Shown here: positions 9,072 through 18,381 of the stretch, in pieces | Numbering within the stretch: the first letter of the stretch is position 1 | Layout: each line of letters starts with the position of its first letter | Assembly (NCBI RefSeq): GCF_014654785.1 | Contig: NZ_BNBD01000001.1 | Coordinates: forward strand, 930,001-994,000 | Length of the DNA: 64,000 nucleotides | From: Streptomyces mashuensis | GTDB lineage: Bacteria; Actinomycetota; Actinomycetes; Streptomycetales; Streptomycetaceae | Reading direction: 5' to 3' | Notes under the pieces: generated by a model | What the model was told of the DNA's origin: nothing | Seen by the model: the letters and a program-made list of their open reading frames with translations, nothing else | Databases searched by the model: none | Program-made: the position numbers and the translations under genes

Positions 9072-10514
9072 TCAGTCCTGCGGGATGCCGCGCGCGTCGG
9101 CGTGCGCCAGCTCCGAGTGCCGGTAGGAGTACGCGAAGTACACCGCCAGGCCGATCACGAACCACACCGCGAACCGCACCCACGTCTGCCACGCCAGATA
9201 GGTGATCAGCCAGATGGAGGCGGCCACGCCGATGCCCGGCACCACCGGCACCCCCGGGCAGCGGAAGCTGCGCGGCAGGTCGGGGCGCCGGTAGCGCAGC
9301 ACGATCACCGCCGTGCACACCACGGCGAACGCCAGCAGGATGCCGATGTTCGTCAGCTCGGCCGCCTCACCGATCGGCACCAGCCCCGCGATGGCCGCGG
9401 ACGCCACGCCCACGATCCACGTCACGCGCGTCGGCACGTGCCGCGTGGGATGGGTGTGCGCGAACCACTTCGGCAGCAGCCCGTCGCGCGACATGGCGAA
9501 CCACACCCGGGTGACTCCCAGCATGAACGTGAACATGACCGTGAGGATGCCGATGATGGCCCCGACCGCGATGATGTCCGCGATCCCGCTCAGCCCCACC
9601 GACTTGAACGCCGTCGAGAAGCCGCTCTCCTTGTCGATCTCCGAGTAGTGCTGCATGCCGGTGAGCACCAGGCACGCCAGCACGTACAGCACCATCGAGA
9701 CGGCCAGCGAGTAGAGGATCGCCCGTGGCATGTGGCGCTGGGCGTCCTTCGACTCCTCCGCCGCGGTCGACATGGCGTCGTAGCCGAACACGGCGAAGAA
9801 CACCGTGGCCGCGCCCGTGAACGCGCCGCTGACCCCGAACGGGAAGAACGGCGAGTAGTTGGCGGCCTTGATGTGGAAGAAGCCCACCCCGATCACCATC
9901 AGCACCACGAGCACCTTCAGCGCCACCACGATCGTCTCGAAGCGCGCCGCGTTCTTGATGCCCATGGTGAGCAGATAGGCGATGAGCAGGCACAGCACCG
10001 CCGCGAACAGGTCGATGCGGTGGCCCGGCCCCGTGCCCGGCGCCCCCAGCATCCACGCCGGCAGGTGCGCGCCCGTCTCCCCGACCAGGAAGTTGATGTA
10101 GCCCGAGATGCCGATGGCCACCACCGCCACGATCGCGGTGTACTCCAGCAGCAGGTCCCAGCCGATGAACCAGCCGCCCAGCTCGCCCAGGACCGCGTAC
10201 CCGTAGGTGTACGCCGACCCGGCGCGCGGGATCAGGCCCGCGAACTCGGCGTACGAGAACGCCGCCGCCGCGCTCGCCACCCCCGCGATGAGGAACGACA
10301 CCAGCACCGCCGGGCCCGCCACACCGTTGGCGATGGTGCCCGCGAGGCTGAAGATGCCGGCACCGATGATGCCGCCCACCCCGATCGCCGTGAGCTGCCA
10401 CAGCCCCAGCGTCCGGGTCAGGTGCTCACCGTGCGCCTCGGTCTCCTCCGCCTCCTCGATCGTCTCGATCGGCTTGCGGCGCAGCACGCCGCGGCCGACG
10501 CCGAGTCCGGCCAT
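9072..10514 (-). CDS. APC-superfamily (cationic amino acid-type) permease
   Basis: Polytopic transporter of 480 residues with about twelve transmembrane helices, closest in layout to the YfnA/CAT group. The N-terminal cytoplasmic segment ends in LGLWQLTAIGVGGIIGAGIF, the classical APC TM1 with its GxIGxGIF break; AGLIPRAGSAYTYGYA follows TM2, and FFAVFGYDAMSTAAEE marks TM6. It likely imports amino acids such as Arg, Lys or branched-chain residues, but specificity is inference. ATG 10514 follows GAGGACGAG. The stop lies 12 bp from the stop of the convergent glycosylase gene. It shares direction with the mannosidase gene upstream, 103 bp away. Confidence 0.9.
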   Translation of the reverse strand: MAGLGVGRGVLRRKPIETIEEAEETEAHGEHLTRTLGLWQLTAIGVGGIIGAGIFSLAGTIANGVAGPAVLVSFLIAGVASAAAAFSYAEFAGLIPRAGSAYTYGYAVLGELGGWFIGWDLLLEYTAIVAVVAIGISGYINFLVGETGAHLPAWMLGAPGTGPGHRIDLFAAVLCLLIAYLLTMGIKNAARFETIVVALKVLVVLMVIGVGFFHIKAANYSPFFPFGVSGAFTGAATVFFAVFGYDAMSTAAEESKDAQRHMPRAILYSLAVSMVLYVLACLVLTGMQHYSEIDKESGFSTAFKSVGLSGIADIIAVGAIIGILTVMFTFMLGVTRVWFAMSRDGLLPKWFAHTHPTRHVPTRVTWIVGVASAAIAGLVPIGEAAELTNIGILLAFAVVCTAVIVLRYRRPDLPRSFRCPGVPVVPGIGVAASIWLITYLAWQTWVRFAVWFVIGLAVYFAYSYRHSELAHADARGIPQD

Positions 10515-10617
10515 GTCTCGTCCTCTCGTCGAGGGGGACGTCGAGCGGGACGTCGTCGGCCATGATGACCGACCCGGGGCGGCGACGGAAGGCGCCGCCC
10601 CGGCCCCGCCGGGCGGT

Positions 10618-12975
10618 TCAGCCGATGGCGGGCGGGGCCGCCCCGGCCCCCGTCCCCCACCCGGACGGCCGCGCACCGACCGTGAACTCCAGCCGGTCCG
10701 AGCGGCGCAGCTGCGCCGTCGTCAGGTACGTCCGGTCGTGGGCCCGCCCGTCCAGCCGCACCGCCGTCACGTACCGGTCGGTGCGCGAGGTGCCCGGCGC
10801 GCTCACCGTGAACCGGCCGCGCGGGTACCACCTCCGGTCCAGGCGCAGCTCCACCCGGTCGAACACCGGGGTGCTCAGCCCCCACACGTCCGCGCCCGGC
10901 TGCACCGGGTAGACGCCGATCGCCGACAGCACCATCCACGCCGACATCGTGCCCAGGTCGTCGTTGCCGGTCATGCCCGACGGCGCGTCCGTGAACAGGG
11001 TCAGCGCCGCGTGCACCACGTCGGTGGTCTTCCACGGCCGGCCCGCCGACAGATACGCGTAGGGGGCGATGAGGTCGGGCTCGTTCTGCGGGTTGTACTT
11101 GTCCGCGTTGTAGTAGTCGTACGGGCCGTTCACCCACACCTCGCGCGCGGTCCGCGCCGGGTCGGCCAGCAGCCGGTCGAGGGCGAAGAAGGAGTCCAGC
11201 CGCTTCTCGGTGGCCGCCGGGCCGCCCAGCAGCCGCACCAGCCCCGGCATGTCCTGCGGCACCAGCCACTGGTACTGCCAGGCCGTGCCCTCGTGGAAGC
11301 CGGGGCTGCGCGCCGGGGCGGCGTCGCCGGTGAAGGCGCCGGCGGCGTCACGCGGCCGGAAGAAGCCGGTCGCCGGGTCGAACAACCGTCGGTAGTTCCG
11401 CGACCGGGCCGCGTACCGAGCTGCGTCCGCCCGGTGGCCCAGGGCCCGTGCCATCTTCGCCAGCATCCCGTCCGCGAGCGCGTACTCCAGCGTCGCCGAC
11501 GCGCCCTGCTGCAGGTCCGAGTCGCCCGGCTTGGCCGGCGGACGGCCCGGTTCGTACGGCACGAAGCCGTTCTTCACGTACCGGGCGTTGCCCTCCCGCC
11601 CCGCGTACGGTGACCCGCCCGGCGGCACCCCGTCGGCGTTCTTCCGCAGCGCCCGGTACGCCTCCTCCTCGTGGCCGGCCAGCAGACCGTGGTGGAAGGC
11701 GTTGGTGAGGTACGGCGTCACCGGGTCGCCGGTCATGATGTTCGTCTCGACCGTCGCGTACCCCCACTTGGGCAGCCAGCCGCCCTCCGCGTCGATCCGC
11801 AGCACCGACAGCGCCATGTCCCGCGCCTCGCGCGGCGCCAGCAGGGCCAGCAGCTGCGCCTGGGTGCGGTAGGTGTCCCACAGCGACCAGTTCTGGTAGT
11901 ACGTGAAGCCCTTCGCGCGGTGGACCCGCCCGTCCCATCCGGTGTAGCGGCCGTCCACGTCACTGCCGGTGTTGGGGGACAGGAAGGCGCGGTAGAGGGA
12001 CGAGTAGAAGGTACGCCGCAGCTCCGGCGCGCCGCCGGTGACCCGTACGTCCCCCAGGCGCCGCTGCCAGGCGCTGTGCGCCGCGGCGGCCGTGGCGTCG
12101 AAGCCGGCCGCCTCCGCCTTCAGGTTGCGCTCGGCACCCGCGGCGTCGACGTAGCTGATCGCGGTGGTCGCCTCCACCGTCCGGTCCCGCGCCGTGTCGA
12201 ACCGCACCCACGCGCCGTTGCGCCCGCCGGCCGACCGGGAGGCGCGCGAGCCGCTCGTCGTACGGTCGCCGCTCCACGTGCCCCAGGAGGCGAAGGGCCG
12301 GTCGAAGCGCGTGAGGGTGTGCACCGTGTACGGGCGGGTGTCGCGGCAGAAGCCGCGTCCGGTGATGGTGGCGCGCACCGTCCGGTCGTCCAGCACCTCG
12401 ATGCTGGTGGACACGGTGCGGTGCAGCGACTGCCCCGCGTTGAACATCACGTTGGCCCGGTCCGTGGCGGGGAAGGTGTACCGCTGCCGCCCCGTGTGCG
12501 CGGTGGCGCTGAGCTCGGCCGTGATCCCGCCGTACGATCCCAGCCGCACCCGGTAGTAGCCGGGACGGGCCGTCTCGTCCTCGTGCCGGAAGGCGGCGGC
12601 GTAGCGCGCGTTGTCGGTCTCGGTGACGTCCCCGGTGGTGGGCAGCACGGGCAGGTCGCCGCCCAGCCGGCAGCCCACGCCGGACAGGTGCACGGTGGAG
12701 AAGCCCCGGATGTGCGTCTCGTCGTAGTCGTAGCCCGTGCCGTGCCCCGTGTCGGGCGACAGCTGCACCATGCCGAACGGCACGGCCGCGCCGGGGAAGG
12801 TGTTGCCCTCGTTCCGCGTGCCGATGAAAGGATTGACCAGGGTGGTGGGGTCCTCGGCCGCAGCCGCCGGCCGCTGCGGACCGAGCGCGGTGGTGCCCAG
12901 CACCGCGGTGAGCGCGAGAGCGACGGTGGCGGTGCGGCGCAACAGGTGTGGCAGCGGGTGAACGGTCCGTCTCAT
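10618..12975 (-). CDS. Secreted GH92 alpha-mannosidase
   Basis: Exported glycoside hydrolase family 92 enzyme of 785 residues. A basic n-region and Ala/Leu-rich core end near AAAAE at about residue 41, a Sec-type signal peptide. The mature protein begins with VNPFIGT and the GNTFPGA/PFGM run typical of the GH92 N-terminal beta-sandwich. The catalytic (alpha/alpha)6 domain shows YQNWSLWDTYRT and GNDDLGTMSAW, the family's metal and acid region. GH92 enzymes are calcium-dependent exo-alpha-mannosidases, mostly 1,2-linked, acting on high-mannose N-glycans or yeast mannan. The gene is 48 kb from the GH38/GH85 cluster but could act on the same material. It diverges from dodecin across 180 bp. Confidence 0.92.
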   Translation of the reverse strand: MRRTVHPLPHLLRRTATVALALTAVLGTTALGPQRPAAAAEDPTTLVNPFIGTRNEGNTFPGAAVPFGMVQLSPDTGHGTGYDYDETHIRGFSTVHLSGVGCRLGGDLPVLPTTGDVTETDNARYAAAFRHEDETARPGYYRVRLGSYGGITAELSATAHTGRQRYTFPATDRANVMFNAGQSLHRTVSTSIEVLDDRTVRATITGRGFCRDTRPYTVHTLTRFDRPFASWGTWSGDRTTSGSRASRSAGGRNGAWVRFDTARDRTVEATTAISYVDAAGAERNLKAEAAGFDATAAAAHSAWQRRLGDVRVTGGAPELRRTFYSSLYRAFLSPNTGSDVDGRYTGWDGRVHRAKGFTYYQNWSLWDTYRTQAQLLALLAPREARDMALSVLRIDAEGGWLPKWGYATVETNIMTGDPVTPYLTNAFHHGLLAGHEEEAYRALRKNADGVPPGGSPYAGREGNARYVKNGFVPYEPGRPPAKPGDSDLQQGASATLEYALADGMLAKMARALGHRADAARYAARSRNYRRLFDPATGFFRPRDAAGAFTGDAAPARSPGFHEGTAWQYQWLVPQDMPGLVRLLGGPAATEKRLDSFFALDRLLADPARTAREVWVNGPYDYYNADKYNPQNEPDLIAPYAYLSAGRPWKTTDVVHAALTLFTDAPSGMTGNDDLGTMSAWMVLSAIGVYPVQPGADVWGLSTPVFDRVELRLDRRWYPRGRFTVSAPGTSRTDRYVTAVRLDGRAHDRTYLTTAQLRRSDRLEFTVGARPSGWGTGAGAAPPAIG

Positions 12976-13155
12976 ACGGGCCTGCCCCTCGGGGGTGGGT
13001 GACGTGGGAGTCCGTGTCCGCGCAGAGGCTGGCGCGGCCCGTCGGGGGAGTCAAGGACGCTGCGAACGGTGGGCGTGGTGCGGCCGCGGCGCGGCGGGGA
13101 CCCGGCCGGGCGTGTCCGCCTCGCGGCCCCGGGCCCGGTGCGGCACGGTGGGAGC

Positions 13156-13368
13156 ATGTCCAACCACACCTACCGGGTGACCGAGATCGTCGGGTCCTCG
13201 CCGCAGAGCGTGGACGAGGCGATCCGCAACGGCATCGCGCGTGCCGCGCAGACGCTCCGCAACCTCGACTGGTTCGAGGTGACACAGATCAGGGGGCAGC
13301 TGGCTGAGGGCGGGGTCGCCCACTACCAGGTCGGGCTGAAGGTCGGCTTCCGCCTGGAGGACACCTGA
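13156..13368 (+). CDS. Dodecin flavin-binding protein
   Basis: Small cytoplasmic protein of 70 residues matching the dodecin family: the N-terminal strand TYRVTEIVGSS, a single helix (AIRNGIARAAQTLRNL), then DWFEVTQIRGQLA with the conserved Trp whose indole stacks on the flavin, and the last strand YQVGLKVGFRLE. Dodecins form hollow dodecamers that store FMN/FAD or, in actinobacteria, can also bind CoA. ATG 13156 follows GGTGGGA. The gene stands alone between the divergent mannosidase and a convergent enzyme gene 20 bp downstream. Confidence 0.93.
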   Translation: MSNHTYRVTEIVGSSPQSVDEAIRNGIARAAQTLRNLDWFEVTQIRGQLAEGGVAHYQVGLKVGFRLEDT

Positions 13369-13388
13369 TGAACCCGATGACAGGCTGA

Positions 13389-14192
13389 TCAGTCGCTGTC
13401 GTCCGCCTCCAGCCAGAACCCGGCGCGCTCCCGCCAGACGTGCACCAGCTCCTCGTCCCCGGTGACGTCCACGCCGCCGCCGTCCGGCGCGGCGCGGCCG
13501 TAGACGAACAGCAGCAGGTCCGTCAGCGGCCCGCGGACGGTGACGGCCGCCCTGCCGTGCCCGTGGCGCCACCCGGGCCGGTCGCCGGTGAGATCCACCA
13601 GCCAGGACGCGTCCGCGTCCGTCGCCCAGAAGCACAGGGTGCGCCCGGGACCCAGCAGCGCGGGCCGGCCGGGCCCGGCCCCGTACGCCTCGGGGAACGC
13701 CGCGTACTCCATCCACTCGTCGAGCGCATCGGCCACCACCTCGGCCTCCGCGGCGTACGGCACGCCCGCCGCCAGCGCCGCGTCGAACCGGTGCACGAGC
13801 GTCTCGTGCGCCATCCGCCGCGCCCAGAAGTCCGTCGACTCCAGCCCGTCCGCGGGCGTCCACACCCGCGTCCGGGGCCCGGCCCCGCGCAACGCCTCGG
13901 CCAGCCGCGCCGCGCCCACGGCCAGCCAGGCGTCCAGCACGTCGGGATCCTCGTCCACGAACCGCGCGACGTCGTTCACCTGTTCGTCGGACACGGGCCC
14001 CACGGCCCGCGTACGGACAACCGTCTCGGCCCACCCGTGCGCGCCGCCGACGTGGCGCAGCAACTGCCCGAGATTCCAGCCGGGACACGAGGGCACGGGC
14101 GCCCGCAGGTCCGCGCCCCGGACGTGGTCCCTCAACAGGGTGGTCTGCAACAGGATTTCCGCACGGTGGCGCTCGAAGGTCAGCGTGGTCAT
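13389..14192 (-). CDS. DinB/maleylpyruvate isomerase-like (mycothiol-dependent) enzyme
   Basis: Cytoplasmic protein of 267 residues with the MDMPI N-terminal four-helix fold. The characteristic segment VPSCPGWNLGQLLRHVGGAHGW lies near residue 35 with its CPGW and H-x-x-x-x-H metal-type residues, and DFWARRMAHETLVHRFD gives the second helical His motif. The C-terminal half resembles an SCP2-like lid (TVRGPLTDLLLFVYGR). Family members use mycothiol as cofactor or act as metal-dependent thiol enzymes in actinobacteria; the substrate is unknown. ATG 14192 is the first start after the frame opens cleanly. The gene reads toward the same side as the small zinc-ribbon-like gene upstream, with 29 bp between them. 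Confidence 0.82.
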   Translation of the reverse strand: MTTLTFERHRAEILLQTTLLRDHVRGADLRAPVPSCPGWNLGQLLRHVGGAHGWAETVVRTRAVGPVSDEQVNDVARFVDEDPDVLDAWLAVGAARLAEALRGAGPRTRVWTPADGLESTDFWARRMAHETLVHRFDAALAAGVPYAAEAEVVADALDEWMEYAAFPEAYGAGPGRPALLGPGRTLCFWATDADASWLVDLTGDRPGWRHGHGRAAVTVRGPLTDLLLFVYGRAAPDGGGVDVTGDEELVHVWRERAGFWLEADDSD

Positions 14193-14221
14193 GCGGCCAC
14201 CGTATCCGGGTGTGCCGTGCA

Positions 14222-14392
14222 TCAGTGCGCCTCGCGCAGGTGAATGCCCATGCGGGTGGCGGCGGCACGCATGGCGGGCAGATCACCACGGCGCTCGGCG
14301 GTGCGACGGTCGTACTTGATCTTGGCGCATACGAGGCAGCGGCGGGGGAGTTCCGGCGCGGGTGCGGTGTTCTCCTGATGCTGCTGGGTCAT
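14222..14392 (-). CDS. Small Cys-containing protein, function unknown
   Basis: Predicted 56-residue protein with a charged N-terminus, one CLVC pair near residue 20, and a basic helical tail ending RMGIHLREAH. Two cysteines alone do not make a zinc site unless the protein dimerises. ATG 14392 was chosen because GAGGG lies about eight bases upstream; the frame further upstream is Arg-rich noncoding-like sequence. It diverges from the TPR regulator gene across about 140 bp, an arrangement common in Streptomyces where a small protein is paired with a helix-turn-helix regulator. No function is claimed. Confidence 0.6.
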   Translation of the reverse strand: MTQQHQENTAPAPELPRRCLVCAKIKYDRRTAERRGDLPAMRAAATRMGIHLREAH

Positions 14393-14431
14393 GGCGGCAG
14401 CCCTCTCGTTCCGTCGCAGTGGGTGATCTTT

Positions 14432-14444
14432 CCTGTGCAACAGG
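14432..14444. promoter_or_regulatory. Short inverted repeat in divergent promoter region
   Basis: CCTGT-GCA-ACAGG is a perfect 5-bp dyad with a 3-bp spacer. It is 40 bp upstream of the small Cys protein start and 92 bp upstream of the TPR regulator start, so it is a candidate operator for either gene. The short length makes chance occurrence possible. Confidence 0.3.
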
Positions 14445-14535
14445 CAACCGGCTGTCCGGCCGTGGCGGTACTGTGACCGACGGGGGCGGCTTTTCAATGC
14501 TTTAAACGCTGCTCGGTCGCGAGGAGTTGAGGCCG

Positions 14536-15873
14536 GTGTCGAAACACACGCCGAACGAGGGCCTGGAGCGGCTGTACCGCGAGGCGAAGTGGACGCTGCG
14601 GCAGTTCGCGCGGGAGGTCAACCGCATCGGCACGGAACGCGGCACACCGCTGCGGTACCGCGAGCCGTCCGTGCACCAGTGGCTGCACGGCTACATGCCG
14701 CGCGAGGATGTCCGCCCGCTGATCCTGGAGGCGCTGTCGCGGCGGCTGGGCCGCCCCGTGACGCACGCGGAGGCGGGATTCCCGCAGCCGCGCGGGGAGC
14801 AGGCGACGCCCGGCACGGTGGAGGGGCTCGTCGACCTGGGGCGCCAGGACATGGACCCGTCGCGCCGCAGCGTGCTCGGGTACAGCCTCTTCTCGGTGGC
14901 GCTGACGGTGCCGGGGTGGCCGGACGTGGTCGGGCGGATGGAAGCAGTGCAGACGGGGAAGACGCAGCGGATCGGCATGGCGGAAGTCGACATGGTCATC
15001 GCCATGACCGAACGCGTCTCCGAACTGGACGACCAGTTCGGCGGCCGCCATGCGCGGCCGATGGCCGCGGCGTTCCTGGTCAACACGGTGGCCCCGTACT
15101 TGCGCGCGGACGCGCCGGACGCGGTGCGGAAGGCGATGATGTCGGCGGCGTCGGATCTGTGTTACCTGACGGGGTGGATGGCCGTCGACGAGGGGTTGCA
15201 CGGGCTGGCGCAGCAGTACTACGTGAAGGCGCTCGAACTCGCGGGTGCGTCCGAGGACCACCTGACCTACTGCACGACGCTGCGGGGAATGAGCGTCCAG
15301 GCCGTGGACCTGGGCCATGGCCCGCAGGCCATGCGGCTGGCCGATGCCGCCGCAGCGGCGGCGCCGCAGGCGGGGCCCCGTATGCGCGCGTTCCTGGCCG
15401 GCCAGCAGGCGCACGCGTCGGCGCAGGTCGGCGAGCGCAGCAACGCGTTGCTGTTCCTCAAGGAGGCCGAAACGGCAATGGAGAAGGCGGAGTCGCGCGA
15501 GAAGGCGTTCGGCTCCTACGACCCCTCGTCGCTGCACTACCACATCAGCCACGTCTGTCACGAGCTGGGAGATCTGCCGACGGCGGTGGACGCGATGCGG
15601 GAGTCGGACAAGCTGTGCCACGCAGTCTACCGCCGGTCCCGCGTCAAGGAGCGCGCCACGCTGGCCGAGTTCCAGATGGAACTCGGCCATCTCGAAGCAG
15701 CCTGCGCCACCTGGAACGAGGCGCTCGACGAATACCCGCTGGTGCAGAGCAACAAGGTCGATCAGCGGTTCCGCACCATGCTCGGAATGATCCGCCCGCA
15801 CCGGAACAACCGCACCGCACGCGCGCTCTACGAGCGCGCCCGGTATGTCGTGCCCGCGGCCGTTCCGGCCTGA
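14536..15873 (+). CDS. Helix-turn-helix/TPR transcriptional regulator
   Basis: Protein of 445 residues. The N-terminal 75 residues look like a divergent XRE-type DNA-binding domain (WTLRQFAREVN then REPSVHQWLHGYMPRE). The remainder, from about residue 150, is a helical solenoid of tetratricopeptide-like repeats (for example LAQQYYVKALELAG, ALLFLKEAETAMEKAE and ACATWNEALDEY). This layout is typical of Streptomyces regulators of development and antibiotic production related to NsdA; the specific target cannot be read. GTG 14536 was preferred to TTG 14527 because GAGGAG at 14521-14526 is nine bases from the GTG but directly abuts the TTG. It diverges from the small Cys protein gene. Confidence 0.78.
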   Translation: MSKHTPNEGLERLYREAKWTLRQFAREVNRIGTERGTPLRYREPSVHQWLHGYMPREDVRPLILEALSRRLGRPVTHAEAGFPQPRGEQATPGTVEGLVDLGRQDMDPSRRSVLGYSLFSVALTVPGWPDVVGRMEAVQTGKTQRIGMAEVDMVIAMTERVSELDDQFGGRHARPMAAAFLVNTVAPYLRADAPDAVRKAMMSAASDLCYLTGWMAVDEGLHGLAQQYYVKALELAGASEDHLTYCTTLRGMSVQAVDLGHGPQAMRLADAAAAAAPQAGPRMRAFLAGQQAHASAQVGERSNALLFLKEAETAMEKAESREKAFGSYDPSSLHYHISHVCHELGDLPTAVDAMRESDKLCHAVYRRSRVKERATLAEFQMELGHLEAACATWNEALDEYPLVQSNKVDQRFRTMLGMIRPHRNNRTARALYERARYVVPAAVPA

Positions 15874-15900
15874 ACGCTGCTCATACGGGCCTGGGCCCGG

Positions 15901-16389
15901 TCAGGCCGTGTGGTCCGTGACATTGGCCACCATCGTGCGGAGCACCTTGAGCGCGGCCACGTACTCCTCGTCGCTGATGCCCTGGTGCACCACGGACCGG
16001 AGCTCGGTCGCCAGCTCGCGCACCCGGACTCGGGCGGTCTCGCCGGGATCGGTGAGGTGCAGGTGCTGCTCGGCGTCGAGCCGGAGCCAGCCGCGGTGCA
16101 GGAGCTGATCGACCACCCGGGCGATCTCGTGTTCGCCGTCGGCCAGCGGGGTCAGCTGGGTGACCACTTCCTCCCGGGTGGGCGGTGTCGTTCCGCCGTT
16201 CACGCGGTTGAGCACCCAGTACTGCGGCTGTGTGACGTCGATTTTGGCCATGGCGTCACGCAGGTGCCGGGTGACGGCCGTGTGGACGAGGCCGCTCCAG
16301 TAGCCGATGGGCTGCGTGGCCAACTTGTCGTCGGTCATCGCCGGGTCTGCCGGTGCCTGGTCCGTCATGGTGCCGGTCGGCTGCTCCAT
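15901..16389 (-). CDS. MarR-family transcriptional regulator
   Basis: Winged-helix regulator of 162 residues. Helices at VTQPQYWVLNRVNGG and TREEVVTQLTPLADGEHEIARVVDQLLHRGWL give the helix-turn-helix, followed by the wing (LDAEQHLHLTDPG) and a C-terminal dimerisation helix. MarR proteins usually repress a nearby gene and release DNA on ligand binding. ATG 16389 lies only 2 bp after the stop of the PI-PLC gene, so the two are probably cotranscribed and translationally coupled. No autoregulatory palindrome was found immediately upstream because that DNA is coding. An internal ATG at MTDQAP is an alternative start that would shorten the disordered N-terminus. Confidence 0.8.
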   Translation of the reverse strand: MEQPTGTMTDQAPADPAMTDDKLATQPIGYWSGLVHTAVTRHLRDAMAKIDVTQPQYWVLNRVNGGTTPPTREEVVTQLTPLADGEHEIARVVDQLLHRGWLRLDAEQHLHLTDPGETARVRVRELATELRSVVHQGISDEEYVAALKVLRTMVANVTDHTA

Positions 16390-16391
16390 GG

Positions 16392-17453
16392 TCACGACGC
16401 CTGGCCGCGCGGGAGGACCGTCGACAGGACCTGCGGCAGCGGGTACCAGTCCGCCGTGGCGAAGCTGGCGTGGCCGCGGGCCAGGAGGGCGACGCGGTCG
16501 CGGGCCTGGGCCTCGGTGGGGCGGGTGCCGTCGATGGCCGGGGGGACGTTGTGCGCGTCGGTCATGACGACGAGGTAGTGCCGGTCGTCGTACCACGACG
16601 TGTCGATGCCGTTCGCGCCGCCGCCGAGGTACGTGGCGGCGTCGCCGTCGAACACGACGAACCAGGGGCGGATCGACGCGTCGGCGTACCGCGTACGCGG
16701 GTCACCGGCGGCGGCTCCGTGCACCGCGGGGAACGCGGTGGCGCGGTCGAGGTGACCGGCGGCGGCGAGGTCGCGCAGGTGGGTGGCGTACTCGCGGTCG
16801 GTCCAGAGGTGGTCGGCCGGGTTGCGTTCCTCCAGCGTGCCGGGGATGAGTTCGACGACGAACTTGCCGGCGAGGGCGGACCGGGAGGGCCAGGAGCCGG
16901 CCCGTACGGCCGCGTCGAGCGTGGCGTGCCGCCCGGTGAGGTCGCCGGGGCGGTAGAGCGCGTCGCCGAGCTTGGAGGTGAGGAGGGCGTCGAACTCGGC
17001 GGGCCCGCGGCCGCTGTTGGCGTTGAAGCCGTCCTTCATCTCCACCTTGAGGAGGACCGGGCGGTGCCCGGGGTGGGCGTCGTGCCAGGCGCGGATGTCG
17101 GCGAGGCAGCCGTCGAGGGGCTGGTTGCGGGTGGGGTGGGTGCGCAGCTGGGAGGGGGAGCCGGCGCCCTCGCAGTTGTTGTCGTTGCGGAGGGGGTTGC
17201 CGTGGGAGACGCGGAAGGACCGGCCGCCGAAGCCGTTCGTCCAGACGTCGAGTTCGAGGAGGGAGGCGCCGGAGTCGAGGGCGTCGGCGAAGTAGGGGTA
17301 CTTGGCGCGGTCGTAGGCGTTGTGGACGCCGACGGAGGTGGTGGCGGCGTAGTCGCGCGGCTCGGTGGCGCCCACGGGGGTGGTCGCGGCGGCCGTCATT
17401 GCTGCTGCGGCGAGGAGCGTGAGGGCGGCGCGCAGCGGCCGTATGCGTCTCAT
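16392..17453 (-). CDS. Secreted phosphatidylinositol-specific PLC-like protein
   Basis: Exported protein of 353 residues with a Sec signal peptide (basic MRRIRPLR, hydrophobic core, cleavage likely after VGATE near residue 30). The PLC X-box fold is suggested by TTSVGVHNAYDRA with the first catalytic-type His, SGASLLELDVW with acidic ligands, and RVSHGNPL with the second His-containing motif; PVLLKVEMKDGF and VVELIPG continue the barrel. This matches the Ca2+-dependent PI-PLC-domain proteins of Streptomyces, which cleave phosphoinositide-like lipids; the actual lipid is inference. Start ATG 17453 follows AGGAGA. It overlaps no gene upstream and is followed 2 bp later by a MarR regulator. Confidence 0.82.
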   Translation of the reverse strand: MRRIRPLRAALTLLAAAAMTAAATTPVGATEPRDYAATTSVGVHNAYDRAKYPYFADALDSGASLLELDVWTNGFGGRSFRVSHGNPLRNDNNCEGAGSPSQLRTHPTRNQPLDGCLADIRAWHDAHPGHRPVLLKVEMKDGFNANSGRGPAEFDALLTSKLGDALYRPGDLTGRHATLDAAVRAGSWPSRSALAGKFVVELIPGTLEERNPADHLWTDREYATHLRDLAAAGHLDRATAFPAVHGAAAGDPRTRYADASIRPWFVVFDGDAATYLGGGANGIDTSWYDDRHYLVVMTDAHNVPPAIDGTRPTEAQARDRVALLARGHASFATADWYPLPQVLSTVLPRGQAS

Positions 17454-17562
17454 GGGTTCTCCTGGAGCGCTGGTGGGCGGGTGGCCCGGGGGATGAGCGA
17501 CCAGAAGAGTAACCGGAGGTGATGGTCGGTCAGATGAACGGCCGGTGAGAGAATCACCGACC

Positions 17563-18381
17563 ATGCCCTTCGCACACGCGGCCGACGGCGCCGCACTCCA
17601 CTACGAGGTCCGCGGCGCCGGTGAGCCGCTGGTGCTGCTGAGCGGGCAGGCCAACGACCACCACTGGTGGGACGCGGTGCGGCCCGCGTTCGAGGCCGAG
17701 TTCACCACCGTCGTCATGGACTACCGCGGAACCGGGGCCAGCGACCGGCCCGGGACGGACACGTACAGCACACCGGGGTTCGCCCGCGACGTGCTGGCCG
17801 TCCTCGACCATGCAGGGATCGGCCGGGCCCACGTCTACGGCACGTCCATGGGCGGGCGGGTCGCACAGTGGCTCGCCGCCGGCCACCCCGGACGCGTCGG
17901 CCGGCTCGTGCTCGGCTGTACGTCGCCGGGGGCGCCGCACGGCGTCGAGCGCGGGCCGGAGGTCCGGCGGGCCCTGGCGCAGCCCGATGCCGTGGCCGCA
18001 CGGCGCGCGCTGCGCGAACTCATGTACACGCCGGCCTGGCTCGCCCGGCACGCCGGGCCGCTGCACACGCTCGGCGACCCGACGATGTCCGCCGGCGACC
18101 GCCGCCGTCACCTGCGGGCGAGCGCCCGCCACGACGCGTGGGACGCACTGCCGCGGATCACGGCGCCGACGCTCGTCGTCCACGGCACCGACGACAGGTT
18201 CAACCCGACCGCCAACGCGCCGCTGCTCGCCGAACGCATTCCGGACGCGCGGATGTGCCTCATCCCCGGGGCCCGCCACGCGTACTTCGAGGAGTTCGCG
18301 GACATCGCCACCCCGTTGGTGCTCGGATTCCTGACGGACGGGGTGCTGCCGACGCTACCGCCGCGCCGGACCGCGAGCTGA
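17563..18381 (+). CDS. Alpha/beta-fold hydrolase
   Basis: Cytoplasmic serine hydrolase of 272 residues. The oxyanion region LVLLSGQANDHHWW, the strand MDYRGTGASDRP, the nucleophile elbow GTSMGG with S95, the acid in HGTDDRFNP and the histidine in GARHAYFEE form a complete catalytic set. This is the branch containing 3-oxoadipate enol-lactonase-like and esterase-like enzymes, so the substrate stays open. ATG 17563 is favoured; a GTG at 17545 would add six residues but has no better ribosome binding site. It diverges from the PI-PLC gene, and its last 27 bases overlap the convergent [2Fe-2S] gene. Confidence 0.86.
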   Translation: MPFAHAADGAALHYEVRGAGEPLVLLSGQANDHHWWDAVRPAFEAEFTTVVMDYRGTGASDRPGTDTYSTPGFARDVLAVLDHAGIGRAHVYGTSMGGRVAQWLAAGHPGRVGRLVLGCTSPGAPHGVERGPEVRRALAQPDAVAARRALRELMYTPAWLARHAGPLHTLGDPTMSAGDRRRHLRASARHDAWDALPRITAPTLVVHGTDDRFNPTANAPLLAERIPDARMCLIPGARHAYFEEFADIATPLVLGFLTDGVLPTLPPRRTAS